In this document: in pieces, positions 10,043 to 18,712 of the stretch
Layout: every line of letters starts with the position of its first letter
How positions within the stretch are numbered: position 1 is the first letter of the stretch
DNA from: Fibrobacterota bacterium
GTDB lineage: Bacteria; Fibrobacterota; Chitinivibrionia; Chitinivibrionales; Chitinispirillaceae
Length of the DNA stretch: 64,000 bases
Direction of reading: 5' to 3'
Assembly (NCBI GenBank): GCA_023412475.1
Contig: JAEYNR010000017.1
Span: forward strand, 1 to 64,000
The notes under the pieces: generated by a model
The model's database searches: none
Seen by the model: only the letters and a program-made list of their open reading frames with translations
Told to the model about the DNA's origin: nothing
Position numbers and translations under genes: made by a program

Positions 10043-10133
10043 ACTGTGATTAATTTGATAATGATGATGGACTATGATTAAAAATGAATTCCAATCACAT
10101 AATCATGTAAATCAGACAAATCACAGTCCAGAC
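10037..10133. repeat. Imperfect long palindrome, copy A
   Basis: The ends GTCTGAACTGTGATT (10037-10051) and AATCACAGTCCAGAC (10119-10133) are inverted repeats matching at 14 of 15 positions. The interior carries phased GATT/GATG and AATCA motifs that can continue the stem. A second copy follows the GxxExxY gene. It overlaps the hsdS stop codon. Confidence 0.8.
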
Positions 10134-10173
10134 ATTCTTTAATCATTTACTCAATGTCAAAGGAGGGCTGCAA

Positions 10174-10560
10174 ATGATCAACGAAAAATATAAGCATTCA
10201 GCCTTGACCGAGAAAATTATTAATTGTGCAATGCAGGTTCATTCTGCACTTGGTAATGGTTTTCAGGAAGTGATTTACCAGCGTTCCCTTGCTATAGAGA
10301 TGGAAATACAGGGGTTACCGTTTAAACGTGAACAAGAAATGGAGATATTCTATAAAGGTCAATCTGTAGGAACCCGTAGAGTTGACTTTTTTGTAGACAA
10401 CAAAGTGATGGTTGAAATTAAAGCACTTGTTTCTTTAGAAGATGTCCACCTTGCACAGGCAATTAATTATTGTGAAGCTTATAATATCGAAGTTGGACTA
10501 TTGATTAATTTTGGAGCTAAGAGTTTGGAGTTTAAGAGAGTGCAGAATAAAAAGTCTTGA
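10174..10560 (+). CDS. GxxExxY family protein (PD-(D/E)XK-like fold)
   Basis: A 128-residue protein with the family signature GNGFQEVIYQ (GxxExxY) at about residues 25-34, followed by VDFFVDNKVMVEIKA, the D...ExK pattern of the nuclease-like core. Members of this family occur in several copies per genome in accessory DNA, and their biochemical role is not settled. An AGGAGG-type site precedes ATG 10174. The gene sits between hsdS and the rest of the restriction operon and is bracketed by hairpin repeats. Its stop lies inside copy B. That suggests insertion as a unit rather than an original part of the operon. Confidence 0.85.
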   Translation: MINEKYKHSALTEKIINCAMQVHSALGNGFQEVIYQRSLAIEMEIQGLPFKREQEMEIFYKGQSVGTRRVDFFVDNKVMVEIKALVSLEDVHLAQAINYCEAYNIEVGLLINFGAKSLEFKRVQNKKS

Positions 10561-10701
10561 ACTTTGATTTTTTTGATTAGTATGATGGACTATGATAAGA
10601 AACAGTCTTAACTGTGATTTTTATGATTAGGATGATAGACTATGATTGAAAATGAATTCTAATCATATAATCATGTAAATCACACGAATCACAGTTCGGA
10701 C
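10554..10701. repeat. Palindromic repeat, half copy B and full copy C
   Basis: Half copy B (10554-10597) begins GTCTTGAACTTTGATT and repeats the left arm of copy A, including ATGATGGACTATGAT. Full copy C (10605-10701) begins GTCTTAACTGTGATT and ends AATCACAGTTCGGAC, again an imperfect inverted repeat, with the same interior landmarks as copy A. Together with copy A it brackets the GxxExxY gene. Confidence 0.8.
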
Positions 10702-10738
10702 ATTCTTTATCAGCTTTTAAAGGTTTTCAATATTTATT

Positions 10739-11383
10739 ATGGATTACGAAAAAAGAATTGAAGAGATAATAAGAGATATTGCAAAACAAAACGATGCTTT
10801 AAAATTGTTATTTGTTAAATTTGCTAACCTGATTACAGGAAAAAAGGAAGAATATAACGAAACTGTAGACAAAATAAAACAAAAATATGATCAAGCACGC
10901 TTTCTCTATAAAACATATCAAAATCTCATGAATAGAACTGATAGAGATATCTCTTTGGATTTGTGTAATTCGGTGGTTGATTTAAATAATGACCCTGTTT
11001 ATCTTTTAGCTGATGATGAACAAAAAACAAAATTTGAAGGTAGAAAATTGAATGAATCAGATTATTGGAACATAATCTTCAATCAAAATGAATATCCACA
11101 TGGAAGTATTGACAATTCATCGAAACAGCTTTTATTTCGATTAGGTAAAGCGCTTCGCTTAATAGTAATAAATGATAGAGGTTTTTGGGACTTTCCAGAC
11201 AAAAGTAATATTCTACAAAAACAATCAACAAACTACTGGATTTTAAAAGAAAAAATATGTGAATACATAGAACATAATAACATTATGACAAAAGATGATT
11301 TTTCAGAACTCTTCGATAACCCTAATTTAGTCGATGATGCAAGAGATTTTTTTGGTAAATATTACAATGAACCTATACCTTGA
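10739..11383 (+). CDS. Hypothetical protein inside the hsd operon (214 aa)
   Basis: I do not recognise this family. The N-terminal ~75 residues are highly charged and probably coiled-coil (EKRIEEIIRDIAKQNDALK, later KIKQKYDQARFLYKTYQNL). The C-terminal half is mixed and acidic. There is no signal peptide or membrane segment. It lies just 10 bp upstream of hsdR and is AT-richer than hsdM and hsdR, which suggests independent acquisition. Position alone hints at an accessory defence role or a helper of restriction; nothing in the sequence proves it. Confidence 0.6.
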   Translation: MDYEKRIEEIIRDIAKQNDALKLLFVKFANLITGKKEEYNETVDKIKQKYDQARFLYKTYQNLMNRTDRDISLDLCNSVVDLNNDPVYLLADDEQKTKFEGRKLNESDYWNIIFNQNEYPHGSIDNSSKQLLFRLGKALRLIVINDRGFWDFPDKSNILQKQSTNYWILKEKICEYIEHNNIMTKDDFSELFDNPNLVDDARDFFGKYYNEPIP

Positions 11384-11393
11384 AATTTAATCT

Positions 11394-14300
11394 ATGACAA
11401 CAATTCACACCGAACAGACCTTCGAATCAGCAATCGAACAGGACCTTCTTGAAAATGGTAGTTACATAAAAGGAGATCCTAACGATATCAGCCGTGAACT
11501 TTCTCTCGATTGTAGTACTATCATTCAATTCCTGAGAAAATCTCAGAACAAAGAGTGGAATAAACTTTCCGATATTCATGGGTATGAAATCGATAATAAA
11601 ATCATCGCTCGCCTTACAAAAGAGTTAGATCTTCGGGGAAGTCTCGATGTACTCCGACATGGCTTTACAGATTATGGTGTCCATTTTGACATGGCATATT
11701 TCAAGCCCGAATCTGGACTCAATCCCGATTCTCAATTCCTTTATGACTCAAACATTCTAACCGTTTATCGCCAAGTACATTATTCCAAAAAAAATGAAAA
11801 CTCTCTTGATTTGGTATTGGGAATTAATGGAATCCCTGTTGCCACTGCAGAGCTAAAGAATCCATTCACAGGGCAAACTGTGGAAAACGCAAAAAAGCAG
11901 TACATGAATGATAGAGATCCCACAGAACTCATTTTTCGATTCAAGAAACGTACTCTTGTTCACTTTGCAGTTGATCCTGACGAAGTATTCATGACAACAT
12001 ATTTAAATGGCGAAAAGACCCGTTTCCTGCCTTTTAACAAAGGTTTTGATAATGGCAAAGGGAATCCACCCAATAAAGACGGTTACCGGACAGAATACCT
12101 GTGGAAAGAGATATGGTCGAAAGATTCCTGGCTCGATATTATTGGAAGATATCTCCATCTTCAGACAGAAGAAATTAAAACAGATGGTAAGACAATAAAT
12201 AAAGAACAGTTGATATTTCCCCGTTACCATCAGCTCACCTGTGTTCGTAAGATTTCTGCACATGCTAAAGAATACGGTGTTGGAAAAAACTATCTCATTC
12301 AGCATTCTGCAGGTTCAGGAAAATCCAATTCAATTGCATGGCTCGCTTATAGGTTAACAAGTCTCCACAATAAGGCTGATGATCGGGTTTTTGATTCTGT
12401 AATCGTTATTACAGATAGACGTGTTCTCGATTCACAGCTTCAGAAAACCATATATCAATTTGAACACAAGGCAGGCGTTGTCAAAAAAATTGATAAAGAT
12501 TCACAGCAGTTAGCAGAAGCCATATATCAGGGATCAAATATTATAATATCCACATTGCAGAAATTCCCCTTTGTTCTTGAGAAAATTGCTGAGATGGAAA
12601 AAGCTAAAGGGGATCGGAGCAAAAAGAAATATGCTGTTATAGTTGATGAAGCACATAGTTCACAGGGTGGTGAAGCTGCAAAAAAACTTCGGGAAGTACT
12701 CGCTGCAAAAAATCTTGAAGAAGCCATAGAACTTGAATCTGAAGAAGAAACCGAAGATTATGAAGATCAGATTAGAAAATCTATGTTAGCACGTGGGCAC
12801 CATGAGAACCTTTCATTTTTTGCCTTCACTGCAACACCGAAACCAAAGACACTTGAAGTATTCGGGATACAAAATTCTCAAGGAAAATTTGAACCATTCC
12901 ACCTGTATTCAATGAGACAGGCAATTGAAGAAAACTTCATTCTTGACGTTCTAAAAAATTACACCACCTATAATACTTTCTTTAAACTCAACAAAGCAAT
13001 CGAAGACGACCCTAATTTAAACAAGAAAAAAGCGAAAATCGCCATTGGCAGATACCTTTCCTTTCACCCCCATAATATCAGTCAAAAAACAGAAATCATG
13101 GTGGAGCATTTCCGACAGGTTGTAAAAAAGAAAATCGGTGGTCGTGCAAAGGCAATGGTGGTTACAGGGTCCCGACTCCATGCTGTACGGTATAAACTCG
13201 AGTTTGACCGTTACATAAAAGAGAAGGGATATACAGATATCCGTACTCTCGTTGCTTTTTCAGGTGTTGTAAAAGACAATGATTTCGAATATAAAGAATC
13301 AGTCATGAATGGTTTTGGAGAGAAAGAACTCCCAAAGAAATTTGATACTGACGAATACCATCTTTTGTTAGTAGCTGATAAATATCAGACCGGATATGAT
13401 CAGCCCCTGCTTCACACCATGTATGTAGATAAAGTATTATCGGGTATAAAGGCTGTTCAGACACTATCACGTTTAAATCGTATCTGTGCAGGAAAAGAAG
13501 ATACATTTATTCTCGATTTTGTTAATGAAGAAGAAACCATTATTGAAGCGTTTCAGGATTATTTCCAAAAAACAATCCTTGAAAAAGAAACAGATCCAAA
13601 TCATCTGTATGATCTTCGTGCTATTATAGAAAAATCACAGGTTATATGGCAGACTGAAGTTGATAATTTTGCAAAAGTGTTTTTTCAGCAAAATTACAAT
13701 CCGAAAAATCAGTCAAAACTTTATGCCTATATTGATCCAGCACTTGAGAGATTCCTTCAATTACCAAAAGAAAAGAGTGAAGGCGAATTATCTCAGGAAG
13801 ATGTACGCGGTGCAATGGTATCACTCACCCGTCTTTATGGCTATCTCACACAGATAATGCCATTCTATGATTCAGAACTTGAAAAGCTTTACCCGTATCT
13901 TCGTTTATTCTTAAGTAAGCTGCCAAAGGGAACCATTGATCCACGTCTTATATTGGATGATAAAGTTCTTCTTGAATATTATAGAATAGAGAAATTAGGT
14001 CAGAAGGATCTATCTCTCGTTAAAGAAGATTCTGAGCTTGCAGGTATTACAGAAGCAGGCATAAAGAGAAAAACAGAAGAAGATAAAGCCCCTTTATCTG
14101 AAATCATAAAACTGATCAATGATCGATTAGGAACCGACTTCGAAGAAGCAGATCGCCTTGTATTTGAACAGGTCGTTGAAGATTGCGTTGCTGATGAACA
14201 ATTAAAACAGCAGGCACAAGCCAACAGTTTTGAAAACTTCAAATTTCCCTTTAAAGACGTGTATCAGGACAAAGTAATCGACCGTATGGAACAGAATACT

Positions 14301-14405
14301 GAGATCTGCAACCGTATGATTGCAGGTGGAGAAGTTGCTGATGTGATTTTTAATTGGGTTATGAAAGAAGTTTACAGTAGGTTGAAGGAAGTACAAAAAA
14401 CTTAA
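11394..14405 (+). CDS. hsdR: Type I restriction enzyme subunit HsdR (motor and nuclease)
   Basis: A 1003-residue protein. The N-terminal PD-(D/E)XK nuclease region includes LDLVLGINGIPVATAELKN (the D...ExK arrangement) at about 138-157. A superfamily 2 helicase follows: Walker A AGSGKS at 306-311, DEAH at 418-421, FAFTATP about 60 residues later, then the RecA2 core (AMVVTGSR, KYQTGYDQP, LSRLNR). The C-terminal helical region binds the methylase. All key motifs are intact, so the system should be functional. Start ATG at 11394, ten bases after the preceding stop. Confidence 0.95.
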   Translation: MTTIHTEQTFESAIEQDLLENGSYIKGDPNDISRELSLDCSTIIQFLRKSQNKEWNKLSDIHGYEIDNKIIARLTKELDLRGSLDVLRHGFTDYGVHFDMAYFKPESGLNPDSQFLYDSNILTVYRQVHYSKKNENSLDLVLGINGIPVATAELKNPFTGQTVENAKKQYMNDRDPTELIFRFKKRTLVHFAVDPDEVFMTTYLNGEKTRFLPFNKGFDNGKGNPPNKDGYRTEYLWKEIWSKDSWLDIIGRYLHLQTEEIKTDGKTINKEQLIFPRYHQLTCVRKISAHAKEYGVGKNYLIQHSAGSGKSNSIAWLAYRLTSLHNKADDRVFDSVIVITDRRVLDSQLQKTIYQFEHKAGVVKKIDKDSQQLAEAIYQGSNIIISTLQKFPFVLEKIAEMEKAKGDRSKKKYAVIVDEAHSSQGGEAAKKLREVLAAKNLEEAIELESEEETEDYEDQIRKSMLARGHHENLSFFAFTATPKPKTLEVFGIQNSQGKFEPFHLYSMRQAIEENFILDVLKNYTTYNTFFKLNKAIEDDPNLNKKKAKIAIGRYLSFHPHNISQKTEIMVEHFRQVVKKKIGGRAKAMVVTGSRLHAVRYKLEFDRYIKEKGYTDIRTLVAFSGVVKDNDFEYKESVMNGFGEKELPKKFDTDEYHLLLVADKYQTGYDQPLLHTMYVDKVLSGIKAVQTLSRLNRICAGKEDTFILDFVNEEETIIEAFQDYFQKTILEKETDPNHLYDLRAIIEKSQVIWQTEVDNFAKVFFQQNYNPKNQSKLYAYIDPALERFLQLPKEKSEGELSQEDVRGAMVSLTRLYGYLTQIMPFYDSELEKLYPYLRLFLSKLPKGTIDPRLILDDKVLLEYYRIEKLGQKDLSLVKEDSELAGITEAGIKRKTEEDKAPLSEIIKLINDRLGTDFEEADRLVFEQVVEDCVADEQLKQQAQANSFENFKFPFKDVYQDKVIDRMEQNTEICNRMIAGGEVADVIFNWVMKEVYSRLKEVQKT

Positions 14406-14444
14406 AAATAAATATTCATTTGAATTTCAAGTGGACAAATTAAT

Positions 14445-15395
14445 ATGATTGAAGAGAAATTGATACCTCAATGTGAAATTGTGCTTGAAACATTAGAGGA
14501 CGTATTTAGAGTATTTCAACCATCACATGAATATTGGGCTTCATACCATACGCATGCATGGGTTTTTAGGGGACATGCAATAGAAAGTTGGCAACTTGTC
14601 CCTACAATTTTTAGAAAAGATGTTCGTGAAAGATTCGGGCTTAGAACTTCTAATATTATGCTTAAACCTTTTGTTCTTTCTGAAATTGAACTATTGCGAG
14701 ATTTTACACTATTTAGTGATAGTGTAGGGTTACAAATCCCTGAACAAGCATATTCATATTTAATGAATGCAAATAAGTTCAATGCCAATGACAAAGAATC
14801 TTTCAAAAAGTTTCCTCCTGTTGAATTACAACACCTATTAGCACTCGCACAACACCATGGTTTGCCTACAAGGTTATTAGACTTTACATTCGATCCACTT
14901 ATAGCTCTTTTTTTCGCTGCATTCCCACCAAAAGGAGGCACCAATAAAAATGATTATATGGTAGTTTATGGTTTAAACCGTTTTAATATTTATAACTATA
15001 CAAATAGATACGAAGAGATTCATGCACCTTCCTACTACAATGTAAACTTGCAATATCAAAGAGGAATTTTCATGGTTGATACTTTAGCTTACGAGTCTCT
15101 TGAAAAAAAAACATTCCCACCTGATATGCAAACAATACTTGAACAGAAATTTACAGAAATAATGGAACGAGATAAACCGATCTTACTGCAAATTGATAAT
15201 GATCATTATTTTTACAGAAAGATTAAAATACCAGAAGCCTTTCGTATTGATATTCTAAAAATTCTACACCAACGTCATTATGATTTGGCACATATATTAC
15301 CTTCATATAATAGTGTTTCTGAAATGATCCGGATATTACCACATTTACGCCCAACAGGGTTCAGAAAACAAAATGATCAAAATTCTATTTTATGA
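14445..15395 (+). CDS. FRG domain protein
   Basis: A 316-residue protein. The FRG domain signature is visible: WVFRGHAIESWQLVPTIFR at residues 39-57 (F41-R42-G43), then LLALAQHHGLPTRLLDFTFDPLIALFFAAF at 131-160. FRG-domain proteins are recurrent neighbours of restriction and other defence genes, but their molecular activity is not firmly known. The gene lies 40 bp after hsdR in the same direction and is probably the last gene of the operon. It is AT-rich compared with hsdM. Confidence 0.85.
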   Translation: MIEEKLIPQCEIVLETLEDVFRVFQPSHEYWASYHTHAWVFRGHAIESWQLVPTIFRKDVRERFGLRTSNIMLKPFVLSEIELLRDFTLFSDSVGLQIPEQAYSYLMNANKFNANDKESFKKFPPVELQHLLALAQHHGLPTRLLDFTFDPLIALFFAAFPPKGGTNKNDYMVVYGLNRFNIYNYTNRYEEIHAPSYYNVNLQYQRGIFMVDTLAYESLEKKTFPPDMQTILEQKFTEIMERDKPILLQIDNDHYFYRKIKIPEAFRIDILKILHQRHYDLAHILPSYNSVSEMIRILPHLRPTGFRKQNDQNSIL

Positions 15396-15457
15396 AAACA
15401 TACAGTTTAACAAATAATTACACTGTATCAATTTAGATCATTAATGTATAGAACCCT

Positions 15458-16042
15458 TTAAATAATTTTATCAGGGTTTTGAAGTACAAATATTGCTGCA
15501 TCTAAACGAATTTTTTCATCTTCCGATTCAAGAGATCTTCTGATAATTTCTATCGCATTTTCTACATAAGGATTTTCGTTATCATCAGAATCGCCTGCAA
15601 TTACTTTATCAATTAACTCTCGATATTTCGAGAAATTGCTCACAGCTCTTCGAGATGCACTAATAGCTCTTTGCAGAATTTCAGGAAGGCAAGTTTTGTC
15701 AACAGTACATATTTTTTGAACAGGTAAAGAATGTGGGTTTCCATTATCGTAAGACTCATCCCGATACACGTATCCACCTGTTACTTCAAGAATATGTACT
15801 ACGTTCTTATTAGCTATACCAGGCACAAGTATTTTACACCCTTCCTTTGCGTTTGCAAAAGTTAAGATCTGTGTACAATCATGTAAACTTACACCTGAAT
15901 CTTGTTTTTGAATGCTATCAGGTGTAGCACCAGTTAGTGGTTCTAAAACAGGCCAGCCTATCGAAGCAAAACCACCTTCTAAAAATTCTATTTTCCTGTC
16001 AAACCCATGTGGTTTTGCACGAAGACAGATTGCAAAGAGCAA
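15458..16042 (-). CDS. PUA/EVE-like domain protein, probably truncated at the N-terminus
   Basis: A 194-residue frame converging on the FRG gene. The opening LLFAICLRAKPHGFDRKIEFLEGGFASIGWPVLEPLTG resembles the first strands of PUA-like/EVE-type modules found in modified-base readers and Mrr-type restriction proteins (pattern: FAIR...F.EGG..IGWP). The C-terminal 90 residues are helical (RRSLESEDEKIRLDAAIFVLQNP). The only upstream start in frame is TTG at 16042, exactly where the transposition-ATPase remnant begins on the other strand. The true N-terminus may therefore have been cut off by that insertion. Domain naming is tentative. Confidence 0.5.
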   Translation of the reverse strand: MLFAICLRAKPHGFDRKIEFLEGGFASIGWPVLEPLTGATPDSIQKQDSGVSLHDCTQILTFANAKEGCKILVPGIANKNVVHILEVTGGYVYRDESYDNGNPHSLPVQKICTVDKTCLPEILQRAISASRRAVSNFSKYRELIDKVIAGDSDDNENPYVENAIEIIRRSLESEDEKIRLDAAIFVLQNPDKII

Positions 16043-16263
16043 TCATATCAGTATTTTCAGCATCAGCTGGATTCGGTTAAAGCTGCACAGCAAATATTCC
16101 TGGACAATGCAATGGAAACCATTACGTAGCATCAAAAGGTATCCCAAGAATAATAAATAATATTGCTTTAAAATCAATATATCATGCTGTTGTGTATAAA
16201 AAACTCTCAACTGTGGATCAGGAATCGGTAATCAATGTACTCGATGAATTCGGTTTAAAGTAA
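16040..16263 (+). pseudogene. Transposition ATPase (ExeA/TniB-like AAA) C-terminal remnant, frameshifted
   Basis: Frame one gives QYFQHQLDSVKAAQQIFLDNAMETIT and then stops. The next frame continues ASKGIPRIINNIALKSIYHAVVYKKLS and ends at TAA 16261-16263. Helper ATPases of Tn7/Mu-like and ExeA-type elements end with just this pattern (alpha-helical lid, then SGGIPRRINNLA). Only the last ~70 residues survive, with one frameshift. It marks the right edge of the defence island and abuts the truncated PUA-like gene. Confidence 0.65.
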
Positions 16264-16285
16264 TTCAATTTAAAAAGGGACTAAC

Positions 16286-16495
16286 ATGTCTTTATCTGAA
16301 TCTGAAAAAGTACTGAAGGCTAAACTGCTGATTCAGAAAATAGTCAACCAGCATGTTAAAATGAATAACACTTTCGAGCTGTTATGGAGTCTATTGAATA
16401 ATGGTGAGAAGGATGGTGTAGATGATATTTGCGATCTTATCAATCAGGATTTAGCTGAAGATTCAGACAAACTGATTTTAACTATTATTTTTTAA
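16286..16495 (+). CDS. Hypothetical small protein (69 aa)
   Basis: Starts at ATG 16286 after a purine-rich AAAAAGGGA site, 22 bp downstream of the transposition-ATPase remnant. The protein is acidic and helical (MSLSESEKVLKAKLLIQKIVNQHVKMNNTFELLWSLL) with no signal peptide. It may be a cargo or accessory gene of the same decayed transposon. Family not recognised. Confidence 0.4.
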   Translation: MSLSESEKVLKAKLLIQKIVNQHVKMNNTFELLWSLLNNGEKDGVDDICDLINQDLAEDSDKLILTIIF

Positions 16496-16618
16496 TGGCC
16501 TTTGGGGTTTCTCAGTGCCTGTTTTTTTTAAGGAAATAATTTGATATTCACCGGGATTATTTGAGAAAATCACTCGATATAAATCGATAATTTCATCTGG
16601 AATAATGTTAGAATCTAC

Positions 16619-16705
16619 AGTTTTGATGGCAACTATACGCGTAAAAACGCACTTCTAAAGTGTTTTCCCTGCAGACTACACGCATTTGATATTTCTAAAA
16701 ATGTT
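16619..16705. repeat. Two dispersed copies of the 42-bp unit
   Basis: The first copy matches the 4.9-5.2 kb array almost exactly (GTTTTGATGGCAACTATACG then CGTAAAAACGCACTTCTAAAGTG); the second is degenerate (CTACACGCATTTGATATTTC, then TAAAAATGTT). It sits in the untranslated space between the 69-residue gene and the convergent gene at 16936. Confidence 0.8.
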
Positions 16706-16935
16706 CAGACCATTGAATTACAAAAATACTGGTATCTCTGTAGGTATACAGGACGGCTGATCTGCGCAGTAACATGGGTTAAGAACTGATGTCAATGATG
16801 CTTTTGTACCGGAAGTCCTGAAGATCCGCTGGTTTTTGCCACTCGGTTAAAACAGAGGGGGTAGTGGAATCAGATGTTATATTCCGTTCTACCCCCACTT
16901 GGTATCCCTAATCCGCATTGGTTCACTCAATGAAC

Positions 16936-17688
16936 TTACTTGTTTCCCCAGTTCACAGCAGCCTCAGTATGTGGCCCGGAATCCTTTTCTGACAATGTTT
17001 CCCGCTGCCTGATACGGGCCACATACTCATCGATCAGAGCATTAGTCTCTGCTACGACAGTTATATACAGTTCCGGACTCAGCTCTTCCAGTGTGTCAAC
17101 AAGTGTGAGTATCTGAAAAATTTTCCTGCGGATCGGTGTTACATAAATAGAAAGAATCTTAGCCGTTGATTGTGCTTTCTTCTCGACCTTCTCCTGAGTT
17201 ATCTCCTCAAACTCACGCTGTTTTTGCTCCAGATCACTGATCAGACTTCCAATATTCAAGGCCTCAATATCACCTGCCAGCTCCTCTTTTTTAAGATCTT
17301 TAAGAAGTGCGTTTATCTTGAGTGATTCCGTAGTATACGCATTCGATGCCAGCCGTAAATCATTATTCACAAGTATGCTGTAGATTATAACAGCAGATGC
17401 TGCAATTGAAGGGTCGGGATGACTGCATTGTCCACGGACAAATTTTACAAGTTGACCATGCACCTGATCACGTTTGGCATCTCTAGCCACTGCCGGCTCC
17501 GTTAAAATAATCTGGAGATTCTCACCAGTGCGCTCTTCAAGTTCATTGACAAGAGCTGTCAGTGCAACGCAGAGCTTACCCAGAGTTTCCTCATTGGTGA
17601 TCTTCTGAAGAATTACCAGAAGCGATTTTGAAAACATTGCCGCTTCCGCCGGATACAGTTTTGAACGCGGGAGATCTTTAACTGGCAT
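16936..17688 (-). CDS. Conserved hypothetical protein (250 aa), DUF6261-like
   Basis: A soluble, almost wholly helical protein with a central segment LVKFVRGQCSHPDPSIAASAVIIYSIL and a coiled-coil-prone stretch (DLEQKQREFEEITQEKVEKKAQ). The overall layout resembles DUF6261-type proteins of Bacteroidota, where four-helix repeats are duplicated; this is a tentative match. ATG at 17688 is preceded by an AGGAGTGGC site. No signal peptide. The ~430 bp downstream hold only repeat copies. Confidence 0.6.
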   Translation of the reverse strand: MPVKDLPRSKLYPAEAAMFSKSLLVILQKITNEETLGKLCVALTALVNELEERTGENLQIILTEPAVARDAKRDQVHGQLVKFVRGQCSHPDPSIAASAVIIYSILVNNDLRLASNAYTTESLKINALLKDLKKEELAGDIEALNIGSLISDLEQKQREFEEITQEKVEKKAQSTAKILSIYVTPIRRKIFQILTLVDTLEELSPELYITVVAETNALIDEYVARIRQRETLSEKDSGPHTEAAVNWGNK

Positions 17689-17699
17689 AATGCCACTCC

Positions 17700-18604
17700 T
17701 TTATAAAAAATGTACAGATTTGGTAAGATCCATCAGAACGGAATTCTTCTTCTGCCAACTACTTCAACCAAGCAGTATAATCGATACAATCCGATCAGTG
17801 ACAGGATAGGACATCCCGTACTAATGCAAATTACCTGTGTGTAATAATATCCGAGAACAATTTCAGTAACAATCGTTTCTGCTTTATCTGGTTTTAGCTA
17901 CTGATTCCGGGTACAAGCGCAAAAGAAAAAATGAAAAGATAGTAAAACCTACGCTGCCTGACAACATAATTCAAGGGGCATTATTCTAAATGGCAGCAAA
18001 GCAGATCATAATAGTAATAATCTATTTCATGTATACCATGAGAGCAACATTAATTTTTAGTGACCTGATGCGAATAATCAATCTTTCTATTCTGGAAATT
18101 TCAAAACTCAAGCACCAAATCACACCTTTGGCCATTTGATCTTTTCTAACATTTGGTTAAATTCGTTCCAGTTATAGCTTTTCCTTTGACTGCGAAGCTT
18201 TAACCATTTGTAGGTATCCTTGTAAACCAGCAATGATACAATGCGCACTTTTTCACATTATCCGTTATAGCGTAATAATCCTAAAACCGCAGTAGCTTGA
18301 CGCCGATAACACGAAATCTATTGCGCATAAAGGGGTTTAGCTCTTTCGGTCTTATTACCATAGCAGAAGCGGAGTGACAACCTCTTGTTATGTTGATTTG
18401 ATTTCCAGTACTTCGTACTGTACTTCATTATAGCTTTTTGCATGGTCAACCCTTTCTGCATTCACATCTTATCCCGATACATTCATTCGGGGTTCTCCAT
18501 CGCCACCTGCTGCGGTTTTCAGGATAATTCAGGTGTCCCAGTATTGTTCTTTTCGCGCTAAGCATCAACTCTCTTATTAGCAGGCAGCTAAAGCAGGTCT
18601 ACAA
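17700..18604. other. Gene-poor stretch with decayed mobile DNA
   Basis: About 900 bp without an intact gene. The only recognisable content is the group II intron maturase tail at 18120-18248 (separate entry). The next 350 bp (18250-18600) are GC-richer than the flanks and contain several short self-complementary pieces, for example AGTACTTCGTACTGTACTT near 18410. They could be decayed intron RNA domains, but I cannot fold them with confidence. Confidence 0.4.
18120..18248 (-). pseudogene. Group II intron reverse transcriptase/maturase, C-terminal remnant
   Basis: The minus-strand frame reads LVYKDTYKWLKLRSQRKSYN followed by WNEFNQMLEKIKWPKV and a stop. This is the characteristic C-terminal tail of group II intron-encoded proteins (WLNRRSQRRSYNW...F..LL). 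Nothing of the reverse transcriptase domain is left in the same frame, so it is a dead fragment. Confidence 0.6.
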
Positions 18605-18712
18605 TTGCCCATAAACAGCGCATTCTTTACAGAAGTATATAAAAATCCAGGAATGCGGAAACAATGGTTTAAGGGTTATAAAGGAGGATTGAAACCGCAG
18701 GGCAACAGTTAC

